19,124 nt of DNA, taken from positions 1-19,124 of the forward strand of contig JAYVOI010000274.1 of NCBI GenBank assembly GCA_043758005.1, read 5' to 3'. A program made the translations under genes and the position numbers. Each line of letters begins with the position of its first letter. Position 1 is the stretch's first letter. This stretch comes from JAENVT01 sp043758005 (GTDB lineage Bacteria; Actinomycetota; Acidimicrobiia; Acidimicrobiales; Ilumatobacteraceae). A model generated the notes under the pieces. That model was not told where the DNA came from. It made no database searches and saw only the letters and a list, made by a program, of their open reading frames with translations. Shown in pieces: positions 1 through 6,756 of the stretch.

Positions 1-102
1 GCGGGCGCGGTTGGATTCGCGCACGCCCCGGCACACGGGCCGACACAGGCCCGCGCCGATGCGCTCCTGCGATTTCTTGCCACTCAACGGGAGAACACCA
101 CC
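1..102. other. Leader region upstream of hppA
   Basis: No gene is supported in the first 102 bases. The only signal is a Shine-Dalgarno-like GGGAGA at 89-94, eight bases before the hppA ATG, which fixes that start. A promoter may lie here or to the left of the window, but no convincing -35/-10 pair was found. Confidence 0.6.
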
Positions 103-2367
103 ATGTCCAACGCCAACGGCCTCATTTTCGCGCTCGTCTGCGCGGCCGCTGCGATCGTCTACGGCTTCGTGTCGATCGGCTGGATCCTGAAGAAACCGGA
201 CGGCAACGACCGGATGCGCGAAATCGCCGCCGCGATCCAGGCCGGCGCCAAGGCCTATCTCGACCGCCAGTACATGACGATCGGGATCGTCGGTTTCATC
301 CTGTTCGTGCTGATCTGGTGGGCGCTGGGCGGCAAGACGGCCGGCGGCTTCCTCGTCGGCGCCGTGCTCTCCGGCCTCACGGGCTACATCGGGATGAACG
401 TGTCGGTGCGCTCCAACGTGCGCACGGCTGAAGCGGCGCGGAACGGGATCAACGCCGCGCTCGCGGTGGCGTTCCGCGGCGGCGCGATTACCGGGATGCT
501 GGTCGTGGGGCTGGGTCTCCTCGGCGTGACGGGGTTCTACTGGTTCCTGCTGGGCACTGCAGACTATGCGCCCAACCTGATGAAGGAAGGCCTGCACCAC
601 CTGATGCAACCGCTGATCGGCTTCGCGTTCGGCGCGTCGCTGATCTCGATCTTCGCGCGTCTGGGGGGCGGCATCTTCACCAAGGGAGCCGACGTCGGCG
701 GCGATCTCGTCGGCAAGGTCGAGGCGGGCATCCCCGAGGATGATCCGCGCAACCCCGCCACGATCGCCGACAACGTCGGTGACAACGTCGGCGATTGCGC
801 CGGCATGGCCGCCGACCTGTTCGAGAGCTACGAGGTCACCCTCGTCGCATCGATCATCCTCGGCGTCGCCGCCTTCAAGTCGGTCTTCCCCGACGACCCC
901 AGGAAATGGGTGCTCGGCCTGATGTTCCCGCTGGCCGCCCGCGCCATCGGCGTGGTCGCCTCGATCATCGGCATCTTCTTCGTCAAGGCAAAAGAGGGCG
1001 AGACCAACGCGCTGAAGCCGATCAACAAGGGATTCCTGGTCGCCGGCTCGCTGACTCTCATCGGCACCCTGATCGTCTCGTTGGTCTACGTCGGCAACGA
1101 CAAGTCGAGCGTCGGCTGGAAGTGCTTCGGCGCCGTCGCCATCGGCCTCGTCCTGGCGCAGTTGATCAGCCGCCTCACCGAGTACTACACCGCCACGCAC
1201 CACTCGCCCGTGCAGGAGATCGCCGCAGCCGCCGAGACCGGCCCGGCCACAGTGATCCTCGCCGGTACGGCCAGCGGCATGGAGAGCTCGGTCTATGCGG
1301 TGCTCGCCATCGCCATCGCCCTCGGCTCGGCCCTTGCGCTCGGCGGCGGCAACCTGCAGTTCTCGTTCTACCTCGTGGCGCTCTGCGGCATGGGCATGCT
1401 GGCAACCACTGGCATCATCGTCTCGGAAGACACGTTCGGCCCAGTCAGCGACAACGCCGCCGGCATCGCCGAGATGAGTGGTGAGTTCCACGGCGAGCCG
1501 CAGCGGATCATGGTCAGCCTCGACGCCGTCGGCAACACCACCAAGGCCGTCACCAAGGGCTTTGCGATCGGCTCGGCCGTCATCGCCGCCGTCGCCCTGT
1601 TCGCCAGCTTCATCGAGACCGCGGTCAACGAGTTGCTGCCACAGGACACGATCGACGCCGCGTTGCGCACGTCGCGCGGCGTGTTCGACCTGTTGCCGAT
1701 CAACGTTGCCGACCCGAAGGTGTTCATCGGCCTGCTGATCGGCGGCTCCGTGCCGTTCATGTTCAGCGCCCTCGCCATCCGCGCCGTCGGTCGCACCGCC
1801 GGCGTCGTGGTGCAAGAGGTCCGCAAGCAGTTCGCCGACGGCAAGATCATGAGGGGTGAGAAGGAGCCGGAGTACGGCCCGGTCATCGACATCTGCACCG
1901 AGGCGTCGTTGCGCGAACTGGCGACGCCGGCTCTGCTCGCAGTGCTGACGCCGGTGATCGTCGGCTTCGGCATCAACTTCTTCGCCCTCGGCGCGTTCCT
2001 GGCGGCGGTCATCCTCGTCGGGCAGCTGATGGCCAACTACCTGTCCAACTCCGGCGGTGCGTGGGACAACTCGAAGAAGTACATCGAAGACGGCCACCAC
2101 GGCGGCAAGGGCAGCGACCCGTACCGTGCGGCCGTCATCGCCGACACGGTTGGCGACCCGTTCAAAGACACCGCCGGCCCCGCGTTGAACCCGTTGATCA
2201 AGGTCATGAACCTGGTGTCGCTGTTGATCCTGCCGGCAATCATCAGCCTGCGCGACAACGACGGCGCCCGCTTCTCCATCGCCGCGGCCGCGTTGGCTGT
2301 CCTCGTCGGCGCGATCATCTTCTCCAGCCGCAAGGTGAGTTCGATCAGCGACTCACCCAGCAGCTGA
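103..2367 (+). CDS. hppA: K+-independent proton-pumping membrane pyrophosphatase
   Basis: This integral membrane enzyme hydrolyses pyrophosphate in the cytoplasm and uses the energy to pump protons outward. Its 754 residues fit a full-length bacterial H+-PPase with about 16 membrane helices. The catalytic loop is intact: D197-V-G-G-D201 with K205 and E207, followed by D213, D214, N217 and the DNVGDNVGD run at 223-231. The second Mg-PPi loop near the C-terminus (KKYIEDGHHGGKGSDPYRAA) is also complete. In this family the residue after GNTT separates the types: Ala in K+-dependent enzymes and Lys in K+-independent ones. Here the motif is GNTT-K481-A, so the K+-independent, H+-pumping type is inferred. 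The ATG at 103 has a GGGAGA ribosome site eight bases upstream. dedA follows after 16 bases on the same strand. Confidence 0.97.
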   Translation: MSNANGLIFALVCAAAAIVYGFVSIGWILKKPDGNDRMREIAAAIQAGAKAYLDRQYMTIGIVGFILFVLIWWALGGKTAGGFLVGAVLSGLTGYIGMNVSVRSNVRTAEAARNGINAALAVAFRGGAITGMLVVGLGLLGVTGFYWFLLGTADYAPNLMKEGLHHLMQPLIGFAFGASLISIFARLGGGIFTKGADVGGDLVGKVEAGIPEDDPRNPATIADNVGDNVGDCAGMAADLFESYEVTLVASIILGVAAFKSVFPDDPRKWVLGLMFPLAARAIGVVASIIGIFFVKAKEGETNALKPINKGFLVAGSLTLIGTLIVSLVYVGNDKSSVGWKCFGAVAIGLVLAQLISRLTEYYTATHHSPVQEIAAAAETGPATVILAGTASGMESSVYAVLAIAIALGSALALGGGNLQFSFYLVALCGMGMLATTGIIVSEDTFGPVSDNAAGIAEMSGEFHGEPQRIMVSLDAVGNTTKAVTKGFAIGSAVIAAVALFASFIETAVNELLPQDTIDAALRTSRGVFDLLPINVADPKVFIGLLIGGSVPFMFSALAIRAVGRTAGVVVQEVRKQFADGKIMRGEKEPEYGPVIDICTEASLRELATPALLAVLTPVIVGFGINFFALGAFLAAVILVGQLMANYLSNSGGAWDNSKKYIEDGHHGGKGSDPYRAAVIADTVGDPFKDTAGPALNPLIKVMNLVSLLILPAIISLRDNDGARFSIAAAALAVLVGAIIFSSRKVSSISDSPSS

Positions 2368-2383
2368 TCGCCCGCCTCACCTC

Positions 2384-3004
2384 GTGCTCGCGCTGTTCGA
2401 CATCGAGAAGTGGCTCGACCAGGGTGGGTTGGCGCTTGCTGCGCTGATCATCTTCGCCGAGACCGGTCTGCTGATCGGGTTCTTCCTGCCCGGTGATTCG
2501 CTGCTGTTCATCGCCGGCTTCCTGTCGTCGAAGCCGAAGGGACTTCCGCACCTGCCGACGATGGGGCTGGTGCTTCCGGTATTGGTCGTCTCAGCCTTCG
2601 TCGGCAACCAGGTCGGCTATCTCATCGGGCGCACGTTCGGCCCCTCGGTGTTCGACCGGCCCGATTCCCGGCTGTTCAACCAGCGCAACGTCGTTCGGAC
2701 GCAGTCGTTCTTCGACCGCCACGGCACGAAGGCGCTCGTGATGGCCCGCTTCGTTCCGATCGTGCGCACGTTCGTGCCGGTGCTGGCAGGCGTGGGCAAG
2801 ATGCGCCAGCGCACCTTCATCACCGCCAACGCGATCGGTGCAGTGCTGTGGGCCGGAGGCGTGACCGTGCTCGGCTACTTCCTCGGCCAGGTCGAGGTGA
2901 TCAAGAACAACATCGAGTTGGCGGCGATCGCCGTGGTTGCCATTTCCTTGTTGCCGGTTGCGGTGGAGTTCATGCGCCACCGCCGCGCCGCCAAGCTGAG
3001 CTAG
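2384..3004 (+). CDS. DedA family membrane protein
   Basis: This is a 206-residue DedA/SNARE-associated (VTT domain) inner-membrane protein. Members are linked to proton-motive-force-dependent membrane homeostasis, and some flip undecaprenyl phosphate or phospholipids; the substrate here is unknown. The residues reported as essential in E. coli YqjA/YghB (E39, D51, R130, R136) have counterparts with matching spacing: E26, D38 in FLPGDSLL, and R122/R128 in RFVPIVRTFVPVLAG. Hydrophobic segments lie near 15-35, 60-83 and 145-168, with one more near 178-195. The start is a GTG with no clear ribosome site. It lies 16 bases after hppA and is probably co-transcribed with it. Its stop shares the palindrome CTAG with the stop of the convergent ppk2 gene. 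Confidence 0.93.
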   Translation: MLALFDIEKWLDQGGLALAALIIFAETGLLIGFFLPGDSLLFIAGFLSSKPKGLPHLPTMGLVLPVLVVSAFVGNQVGYLIGRTFGPSVFDRPDSRLFNQRNVVRTQSFFDRHGTKALVMARFVPIVRTFVPVLAGVGKMRQRTFITANAIGAVLWAGGVTVLGYFLGQVEVIKNNIELAAIAVVAISLLPVAVEFMRHRRAAKLS

Positions 3005-3780
3005 CTCGCGGCGCCGAGCTCGCCGGAAGCCGGTACTTCCATCCCCCAGCGGATCATGCCCTGCTCGACCCGGTGGATCGCGGTCTCCAGGACCTGCACC
3101 CGGGCGAGGCGCTTGTTCTCACCGGAGATCAGGTCCCACGGTGCGAGGTGGTGATCGGTGCGTTCGAACATCTCCTCGGCGGCGATCGCGTACTGGTCGG
3201 CCTTGGTGCGGTTGCGCCAGTCCTCCTCGGTGATCTTCCACCGTCGCAGCGGATCGTTCTCACGATCCTCGAACCGCTTCAACTGCTCCTCGGCGCTGAT
3301 CTGCAGCCAGAACTTGACGATGATCACGCCCTCCAGCGCGTTGGCCCGCTCGAACTGCACGATCTCCTCGTACGCCCGACCCCATTGGTCCTCGGTGGCG
3401 AACCCTTCGATGCGCTCGACCAACACCCGCCCGTACCAGCTGCGATCGAACACCGACATCCCGCCAAGACCCGGCACGTACGGGTAGAACCGCCACAGGA
3501 ACGGATGTCGCTTCTCGTCGAACGTCGGCTTGGCGAACGACGACACGCGGTAGTGCCGGGGATCCAGCGGCTCGACCAGGCGCTTGATCGCGCCACCCTT
3601 GCCAGCCGCATCGCTGCCCTCGAACACGAACACCAGGCCCGGGCCGAGTTCTCCCGCGCCCATCTGTCCTCCGACGTGCAGGCGCAAGTGCAACACGCGG
3701 CGCTGCGCGGCGCTCAGCCGCTCGTCGTAGTCCTTGCGCGCCAGGCGCTGTGTGAGATCCAGTGAGTCGAGCCGTCCCAT
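3001..3780 (-). CDS. ppk2: Polyphosphate kinase 2 family protein (class II-like)
   Basis: PPK2 enzymes transfer phosphate between polyphosphate and nucleotides in the cytoplasm. The 259 residues contain one P-loop kinase-like domain. Walker A is EGSDAAGKGG (54-63, with K61), Walker B is FDRS (111-114), and the lid region is near 150-190. The stretch WYGRVLVERIEGF after Walker B resembles class II enzymes and the C-terminal half of polyphosphate:AMP phosphotransferases. AMP to ADP phosphorylation is therefore the best guess, but it is inference. The ATG at 3780 has no Shine-Dalgarno; a TAGTGT box lies nine bases upstream, suggesting a nearly leaderless message. The gene converges with dedA (4-bp overlap) and diverges from the DUF4349 gene across a gap with two hairpin repeats. 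Confidence 0.93.
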   Translation of the reverse strand: MGRLDSLDLTQRLARKDYDERLSAAQRRVLHLRLHVGGQMGAGELGPGLVFVFEGSDAAGKGGAIKRLVEPLDPRHYRVSSFAKPTFDEKRHPFLWRFYPYVPGLGGMSVFDRSWYGRVLVERIEGFATEDQWGRAYEEIVQFERANALEGVIIVKFWLQISAEEQLKRFEDRENDPLRRWKITEEDWRNRTKADQYAIAAEEMFERTDHHLAPWDLISGENKRLARVQVLETAIHRVEQGMIRWGMEVPASGELGAAS

Positions 3781-3789
3781 TCGCCGCCG

Positions 3790-3795
3790 ACACTA
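3790..3795 (-). promoter_or_regulatory. Candidate -10 box (TAGTGT) of ppk2
   Basis: On the minus strand TAGTGT fits the TANNNT -10 consensus and ends nine bases before the ppk2 ATG, so transcription would start at or just before the start codon. A -35 element at normal spacing would fall at about 3813-3818, inside the first tandem repeat; no TTGACA-like hexamer is visible there. Confidence 0.4.
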
Positions 3796-3810
3796 CGCAC
3801 CCACACCCCC

Positions 3811-3854
3811 GTCGGGCGCGATTCCGGTACTGGCCCTACTCACATCGCGCCCGA
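3811..3854. repeat. Tandem hairpin repeat, unit 1
   Basis: This 44-bp unit begins with TCGGGCGCGA (3812-3821) and ends with its exact reverse complement TCGCGCCCGA (3845-3854). It can form a 10-bp stem with a 23-base loop. Unit 2 repeats it 52 bases further on with 40 of 44 bases identical. The loop carries TACTG and a second, near-identical TACTC. It sits in the ppk2/DUF4349 divergent gap, about where the ppk2 -35 element should be. It could be an operator or a dispersed genomic repeat; no family was recognised. Confidence 0.8.
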
Positions 3855-3862
3855 TGAACCCG

Positions 3863-3906
3863 GTCGGGCACGATTCCGGTACTGGCGCTACTGACAACGC
3901 GCCCGA
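3863..3906. repeat. Tandem hairpin repeat, unit 2
   Basis: This is the second 44-bp copy, separated from unit 1 by eight bases. It differs at four positions (unit positions 8, 25, 31 and 35). One change (G to A in the left arm) breaks one stem pair and another alters the stem-loop boundary, so a slightly weaker hairpin remains. The loop contains two exact TACTG pentamers separated by GCGC. It ends 63 bases before the DUF4349 start codon. Confidence 0.8.
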
Positions 3907-3969
3907 CCACGACGCAAGCCAGTTTGGGCAATTGGGAACCAGACGTGTCGGTGGTCACGTCGAACATCC

Positions 3970-5007
3970 ATGGCACACGTGAACACAGCGCATCGAGGGG
4001 TACGGATCGCCGCCGCCCTCGTAGCTGTCATCCTCGGCGCAACCGCATGCGGTAGTGACAGCAAGTCGTCCAGCAACACCATCGACATTGCCAAGCCCGC
4101 AGAGACCAAGACCGACTCGGTCAACGGAGATGCCAGTCAGGTTCCAGGCGACACCGGTGCTTCGGGGGAGACACCGGCCGCGGGACCCGGGCCGGCGCTG
4201 CCGTCGATCGACGCGCCGACCAACAGCTCGCCGAACAAGTTCCTGGCGATCGACGTCAGCTATGGCGTCGAGGTCGACGACATCACCAAGGGGATCAACG
4301 ACGTGGTCGCACTGTCAGATCGCCACGGCGGTCAGATCTACGAGCGCACGATCAACATCACCGACGACCGTTCGTCGAGCGCTTCGTTCGTCATCAAGTT
4401 GCCCCCCGAGAACATCGAGGCCGCAATTGCCGATCTCGATGCCATCGGCATCCGGCGCACGGCATCGCAAGGCACCGAGGACGTGACCGGCCAGGTGGTC
4501 GACATCGACGCCAGGCTGACCACCGCGCAGGCCAGCCTGGATCGCGTCCGCAAGTTGTTGGAAGCGGCGACCGATCTCGGCCAGATCCTGAGCCTGGAGA
4601 GTCAACTCACCGAGCGCGAGACCTTGGTCGAGCAGTACACGGCGATGAAGCGGGCGATCAGCGACCGGGTGTCACTGGCTACGCTGCGCGTGCAGTTGAG
4701 CGTCAGCCCCGAGCCCGCCGCAGCCAAGGCCGCGCCAAAGGCCAAGCAGACGATCGGCCGGGCGTTCGAGAATGGTTGGAAGGGCTTCGTCGTGGCGCTG
4801 GCCGCGATCATGATCTTCATCGGCTACGCCTCGCCGTTGCTGGTGATCGGCGCCATCGCCGCAGCGTTCGCGCTCCCGTTCAGCCGTCGCCGTCGCCGTC
4901 AGGCGGAGCAACGAAATCGATCAGCTGCTCCACCGCCCCCACCAGCTCCGGTCGCAGATCCGCAAACGTCCGAACTCGATTCCGTAGGCGCGGCCAGAAA
5001 TCCGTGA
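3970..5007 (+). CDS. DUF4349 domain lipoprotein with C-terminal membrane helix
   Basis: This is a 345-residue predicted lipoprotein. Residues 1-26 form a signal peptide with positive charges and a hydrophobic core, ending in a GATA-C27 lipobox. A Ser/Thr/Pro/Gly-rich linker runs to about residue 85. The DUF4349 domain follows, with the characteristic FVIKLPPENIEAAI strand and a long coiled-coil-like helix rich in Glu, Arg and Leu. A transmembrane segment lies near 270-300, then a run of arginines and a Pro-rich tail. The biochemical role of DUF4349 is not known. The ATG at 3970 lacks an obvious ribosome site, and no better in-frame start was found. The last 128 bases lie antisense to the DUF3097 gene, so the charged and Pro-rich tail is read from DNA constrained on the other strand. 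Confidence 0.88.
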   Translation: MAHVNTAHRGVRIAAALVAVILGATACGSDSKSSSNTIDIAKPAETKTDSVNGDASQVPGDTGASGETPAAGPGPALPSIDAPTNSSPNKFLAIDVSYGVEVDDITKGINDVVALSDRHGGQIYERTINITDDRSSSASFVIKLPPENIEAAIADLDAIGIRRTASQGTEDVTGQVVDIDARLTTAQASLDRVRKLLEAATDLGQILSLESQLTERETLVEQYTAMKRAISDRVSLATLRVQLSVSPEPAAAKAAPKAKQTIGRAFENGWKGFVVALAAIMIFIGYASPLLVIGAIAAAFALPFSRRRRRQAEQRNRSAAPPPPPAPVADPQTSELDSVGAARNP

Positions 5008-5692
5008 GCGACACGCCGAGTGCGGCGCACATGCCCTGCTTCCACTCGACGTTGCGGGGCACGTCGGGCCACTCGGCGAGCTCCATCACCTGCGGGCGAA
5101 TACCCGCCCACACGTCGACGAAGGGGTGGCCGGTCACCAGCACATGGGGGCCGGCCACCTGCCGCGTGATGCGGTCTTCTTTCGACCCGGCGACGAGATG
5201 GTCGACGAGGATGCCGAGGCGACGCTGCGACGTGGGCCCGAAGCCGGCGACCATGTCGACCAGCCCGTCGATGCCGTGCATCGGCTCGACCACGATCGCC
5301 AGTTCGGCCAGCTCGTCGCCCCACACGTGTTGCAGCAGCTCGGCGTCGTGGCGGCCCTCGACCCAGATGCGGCTGGCCCGAGCGGCCCGGGCGCGCAAGG
5401 GCGCGCCGACAATCGCGCCGCTGTTGGTGCGGGCCGGCGCCTGCGCGGATCGCAGTTCGCGCACGAGCGTGACCGGCTTGCCATCGAGCAGGAAGCCGCC
5501 GGGCTTGTAGCGGAACTGCCGAGTGGCGCCCCGCCGGTCGCGCAGCGTGACGGCTTCTGCCGTGATTGCGATGATGTCGCCGCAGAACCCGGAGGCACGA
5601 TCCTCGACGAGCTCGCCGAGTCGCGCCGCGACCGTCGGATACTTCGGCTGGCCGCGCATCTGTTCGAACTCGTCGAGGATGTCGCGGCTCAT
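4880..5692 (-). CDS. DUF3097 family protein, Toprim-like signature
   Basis: This 270-residue protein belongs to the actinobacterial DUF3097 family, which has no assigned function. The open frame continues upstream to 5833, but the start chosen is the ATG at 5692 (MSRDILDEFEQM). It gives the usual family N-terminus and overlaps the upstream gene's stop as ATGA, indicating coupled translation. A small beta-rich segment covers about residues 20-80. Residues 110-180 then read like a Toprim fold: VEGRHDAELL with E112, a glycine-containing turn VEPMHGID, and LGILVDHLVAGSKEDRI with D164. Toprim proteins normally carry DxD where this has D-H-L, so nuclease or primase-like activity is only a hypothesis. 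The C-terminus ends in alternating Gly/Asp encoded by a short GCCGTC repeat. Confidence 0.88.
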   Translation of the reverse strand: MSRDILDEFEQMRGQPKYPTVAARLGELVEDRASGFCGDIIAITAEAVTLRDRRGATRQFRYKPGGFLLDGKPVTLVRELRSAQAPARTNSGAIVGAPLRARAARASRIWVEGRHDAELLQHVWGDELAELAIVVEPMHGIDGLVDMVAGFGPTSQRRLGILVDHLVAGSKEDRITRQVAGPHVLVTGHPFVDVWAGIRPQVMELAEWPDVPRNVEWKQGMCAALGVSLTDFWPRLRNRVRTFADLRPELVGAVEQLIDFVAPPDGDGDG

Positions 5693-6330
5693 GTGCCGAC
5701 AGTACGCCCGAGCCAACCGGTCGGGGTGAGCACCTGATCCACGGGCACCCCATCGCTGCGGCGATACGGCGCCCTCAGACCAACGGAGTCGACCGGCATC
5801 GCCATCGCGTGCGGACGGTACGGCGCGCCCCACACGTGCACACGATGGCCGCGCCCGACGAGCTCGAGCACCCCTTCGGTCAACTCGATCCGGGCATCGA
5901 CGTCGCCCGACTGCTCGTACCCGTGAGCGATTGCGGTCGGGTCATCCACCGCTCCCCACTCGACGTCGAAGGTCACCGGCACCGGAGTCCCGAAGGCCCG
6001 CCGCCACGCCTCCGTCGGGTCATCCAGGAGCACGCCGTGAGCTTCGTTGCCGACGCTCCATTGCCGGAACGGAACGTCGCAGGCATGGTCGGCCCACATC
6101 TGCGCCGGTTTGATCTCCAGCCCGTCGCGCAGCCCGGTTCCGTCGAGCTCATCGACGTAGAGGTACGGCTCGCCCCGGCGCACCAGACCTGCCCAGTAGT
6201 CAAAGCGGCGCCCACGCAGCTCCAACCCGACGAACAGCCCGGCGGTGGCCGCAGCGTTCCAACCCCACCACCACCAGGCTTCGACGGCCACATCTGCGTG
6301 ACGAGCCTCGTCGGCGGCAGCGAACAGCAT
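5689..6330 (-). CDS. Conserved hypothetical protein, coupled to DUF3097
   Basis: The function was not recognised. The 213-residue protein has no signal peptide or clear membrane helix despite the aromatic AWWWWGWN run at 18-25. It is rich in beta-prone segments. Near residues 165-172 it has G-R-G-H-R-V-H-V-W-G, loosely like the G-x-G-x-R-x-H-x-W-G loop of some lipocalin-like (AttH/CrtC-type) proteins; this resemblance is weak. Its stop overlaps the DUF3097 start as ATGA, so the two probably form an operon. The ATG at 6330 is used; a GTG at 6291 is an alternative. A TAGTCT box lies 11 bases upstream. The divergent SCP2-like gene starts only 24 bases away. Confidence 0.75.
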   Translation of the reverse strand: MLFAAADEARHADVAVEAWWWWGWNAAATAGLFVGLELRGRRFDYWAGLVRRGEPYLYVDELDGTGLRDGLEIKPAQMWADHACDVPFRQWSVGNEAHGVLLDDPTEAWRRAFGTPVPVTFDVEWGAVDDPTAIAHGYEQSGDVDARIELTEGVLELVGRGHRVHVWGAPYRPHAMAMPVDSVGLRAPYRRSDGVPVDQVLTPTGWLGRTVGT

Positions 6331-6336
6331 CTCGAT

Positions 6337-6352
6337 CCGCCAGACTAGGCGG
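6337..6352. promoter_or_regulatory. Operator-like inverted repeat in a 24-bp divergent gap
   Basis: CCGCC (6337-6341) and GGCGG (6348-6352) flank AGACTA. Read on the minus strand, the spacer is TAGTCT (6342-6347), which fits a TANNNT -10 box 11 bases before the ATG at 6330. The whole element sits in the 24-base gap between two divergent start codons, so anything binding here could affect both. The assignment rests on position and symmetry only. Confidence 0.3.
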
Positions 6353-6354
6353 CC

Positions 6355-6747
6355 GTGGTCCGCTATCTCAGTCTCGCCTGGATCGATGCCCTGTCACAGG
6401 AGGTCGCCAAGAGCGACGCCCTCGGCACGCTCGCCGACACCCACCAGATCGGCGTCACCCAGGTCGTGACCGACGGACCCGAGGGCACCGTGATCTACCA
6501 CCTCCGTCTCGGCGGTGGCACAGCGTCGTTCGGCGCCGGCCCGGCCGAGGCCGAAGACGTGTGCATGGAGCAATCGTGGGCGACCGCTGCGGCCGTGGCC
6601 ACCGGGGAGTTGAACGCGCAGGAAGCGTTCATCAAGGGCCTGATCCGGCTCACCGGCAATCAACAGAAGCTGATCGAGTCGCAACCCGTGTTCGCTGCGC
6701 TCGACGCCGTGTTCACCTCGGTTCGCGAACAGACCGAGTACCGCTGA
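6355..6747 (+). CDS. SCP2 sterol-binding-like domain protein
   Basis: This 130-residue protein resembles the SCP2/sterol carrier fold, a small alpha-beta domain that binds lipids or acyl chains. The supporting pattern is a beta-sheet half (residues 30-65, VTQVVTDGPEGTVIYHLRL and GTASFGAGPAEAEDVCM), then helices with ATGELNAQEAFIKGLIRLTGN near 85-105, typical of the lipid-pocket end of SCP2 proteins. No signal peptide or extra domain is present, so it is probably cytoplasmic. The ligand cannot be read from sequence. The start is a GTG 24 bases from the divergent 213-aa gene. It ends nine bases before the Fpg/Nei-like gene and is likely co-transcribed with it. Confidence 0.72.
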   Translation: MVRYLSLAWIDALSQEVAKSDALGTLADTHQIGVTQVVTDGPEGTVIYHLRLGGGTASFGAGPAEAEDVCMEQSWATAAAVATGELNAQEAFIKGLIRLTGNQQKLIESQPVFAALDAVFTSVREQTEYR

Positions 6748-6756
6748 GCCACCGCT

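Noticed and set aside
3811..3906. CRISPR-like interpretation of the repeat pair
   Set aside because: There are only two copies with an 8-bp spacer, and no cas genes are nearby.
5693..5833. N-terminal extension of DUF3097
   Set aside because: The extra 47 residues overlap the 213-aa gene and look unlike the family. The ATG at 5692 gives an ATGA-coupled start with the expected N-terminus.
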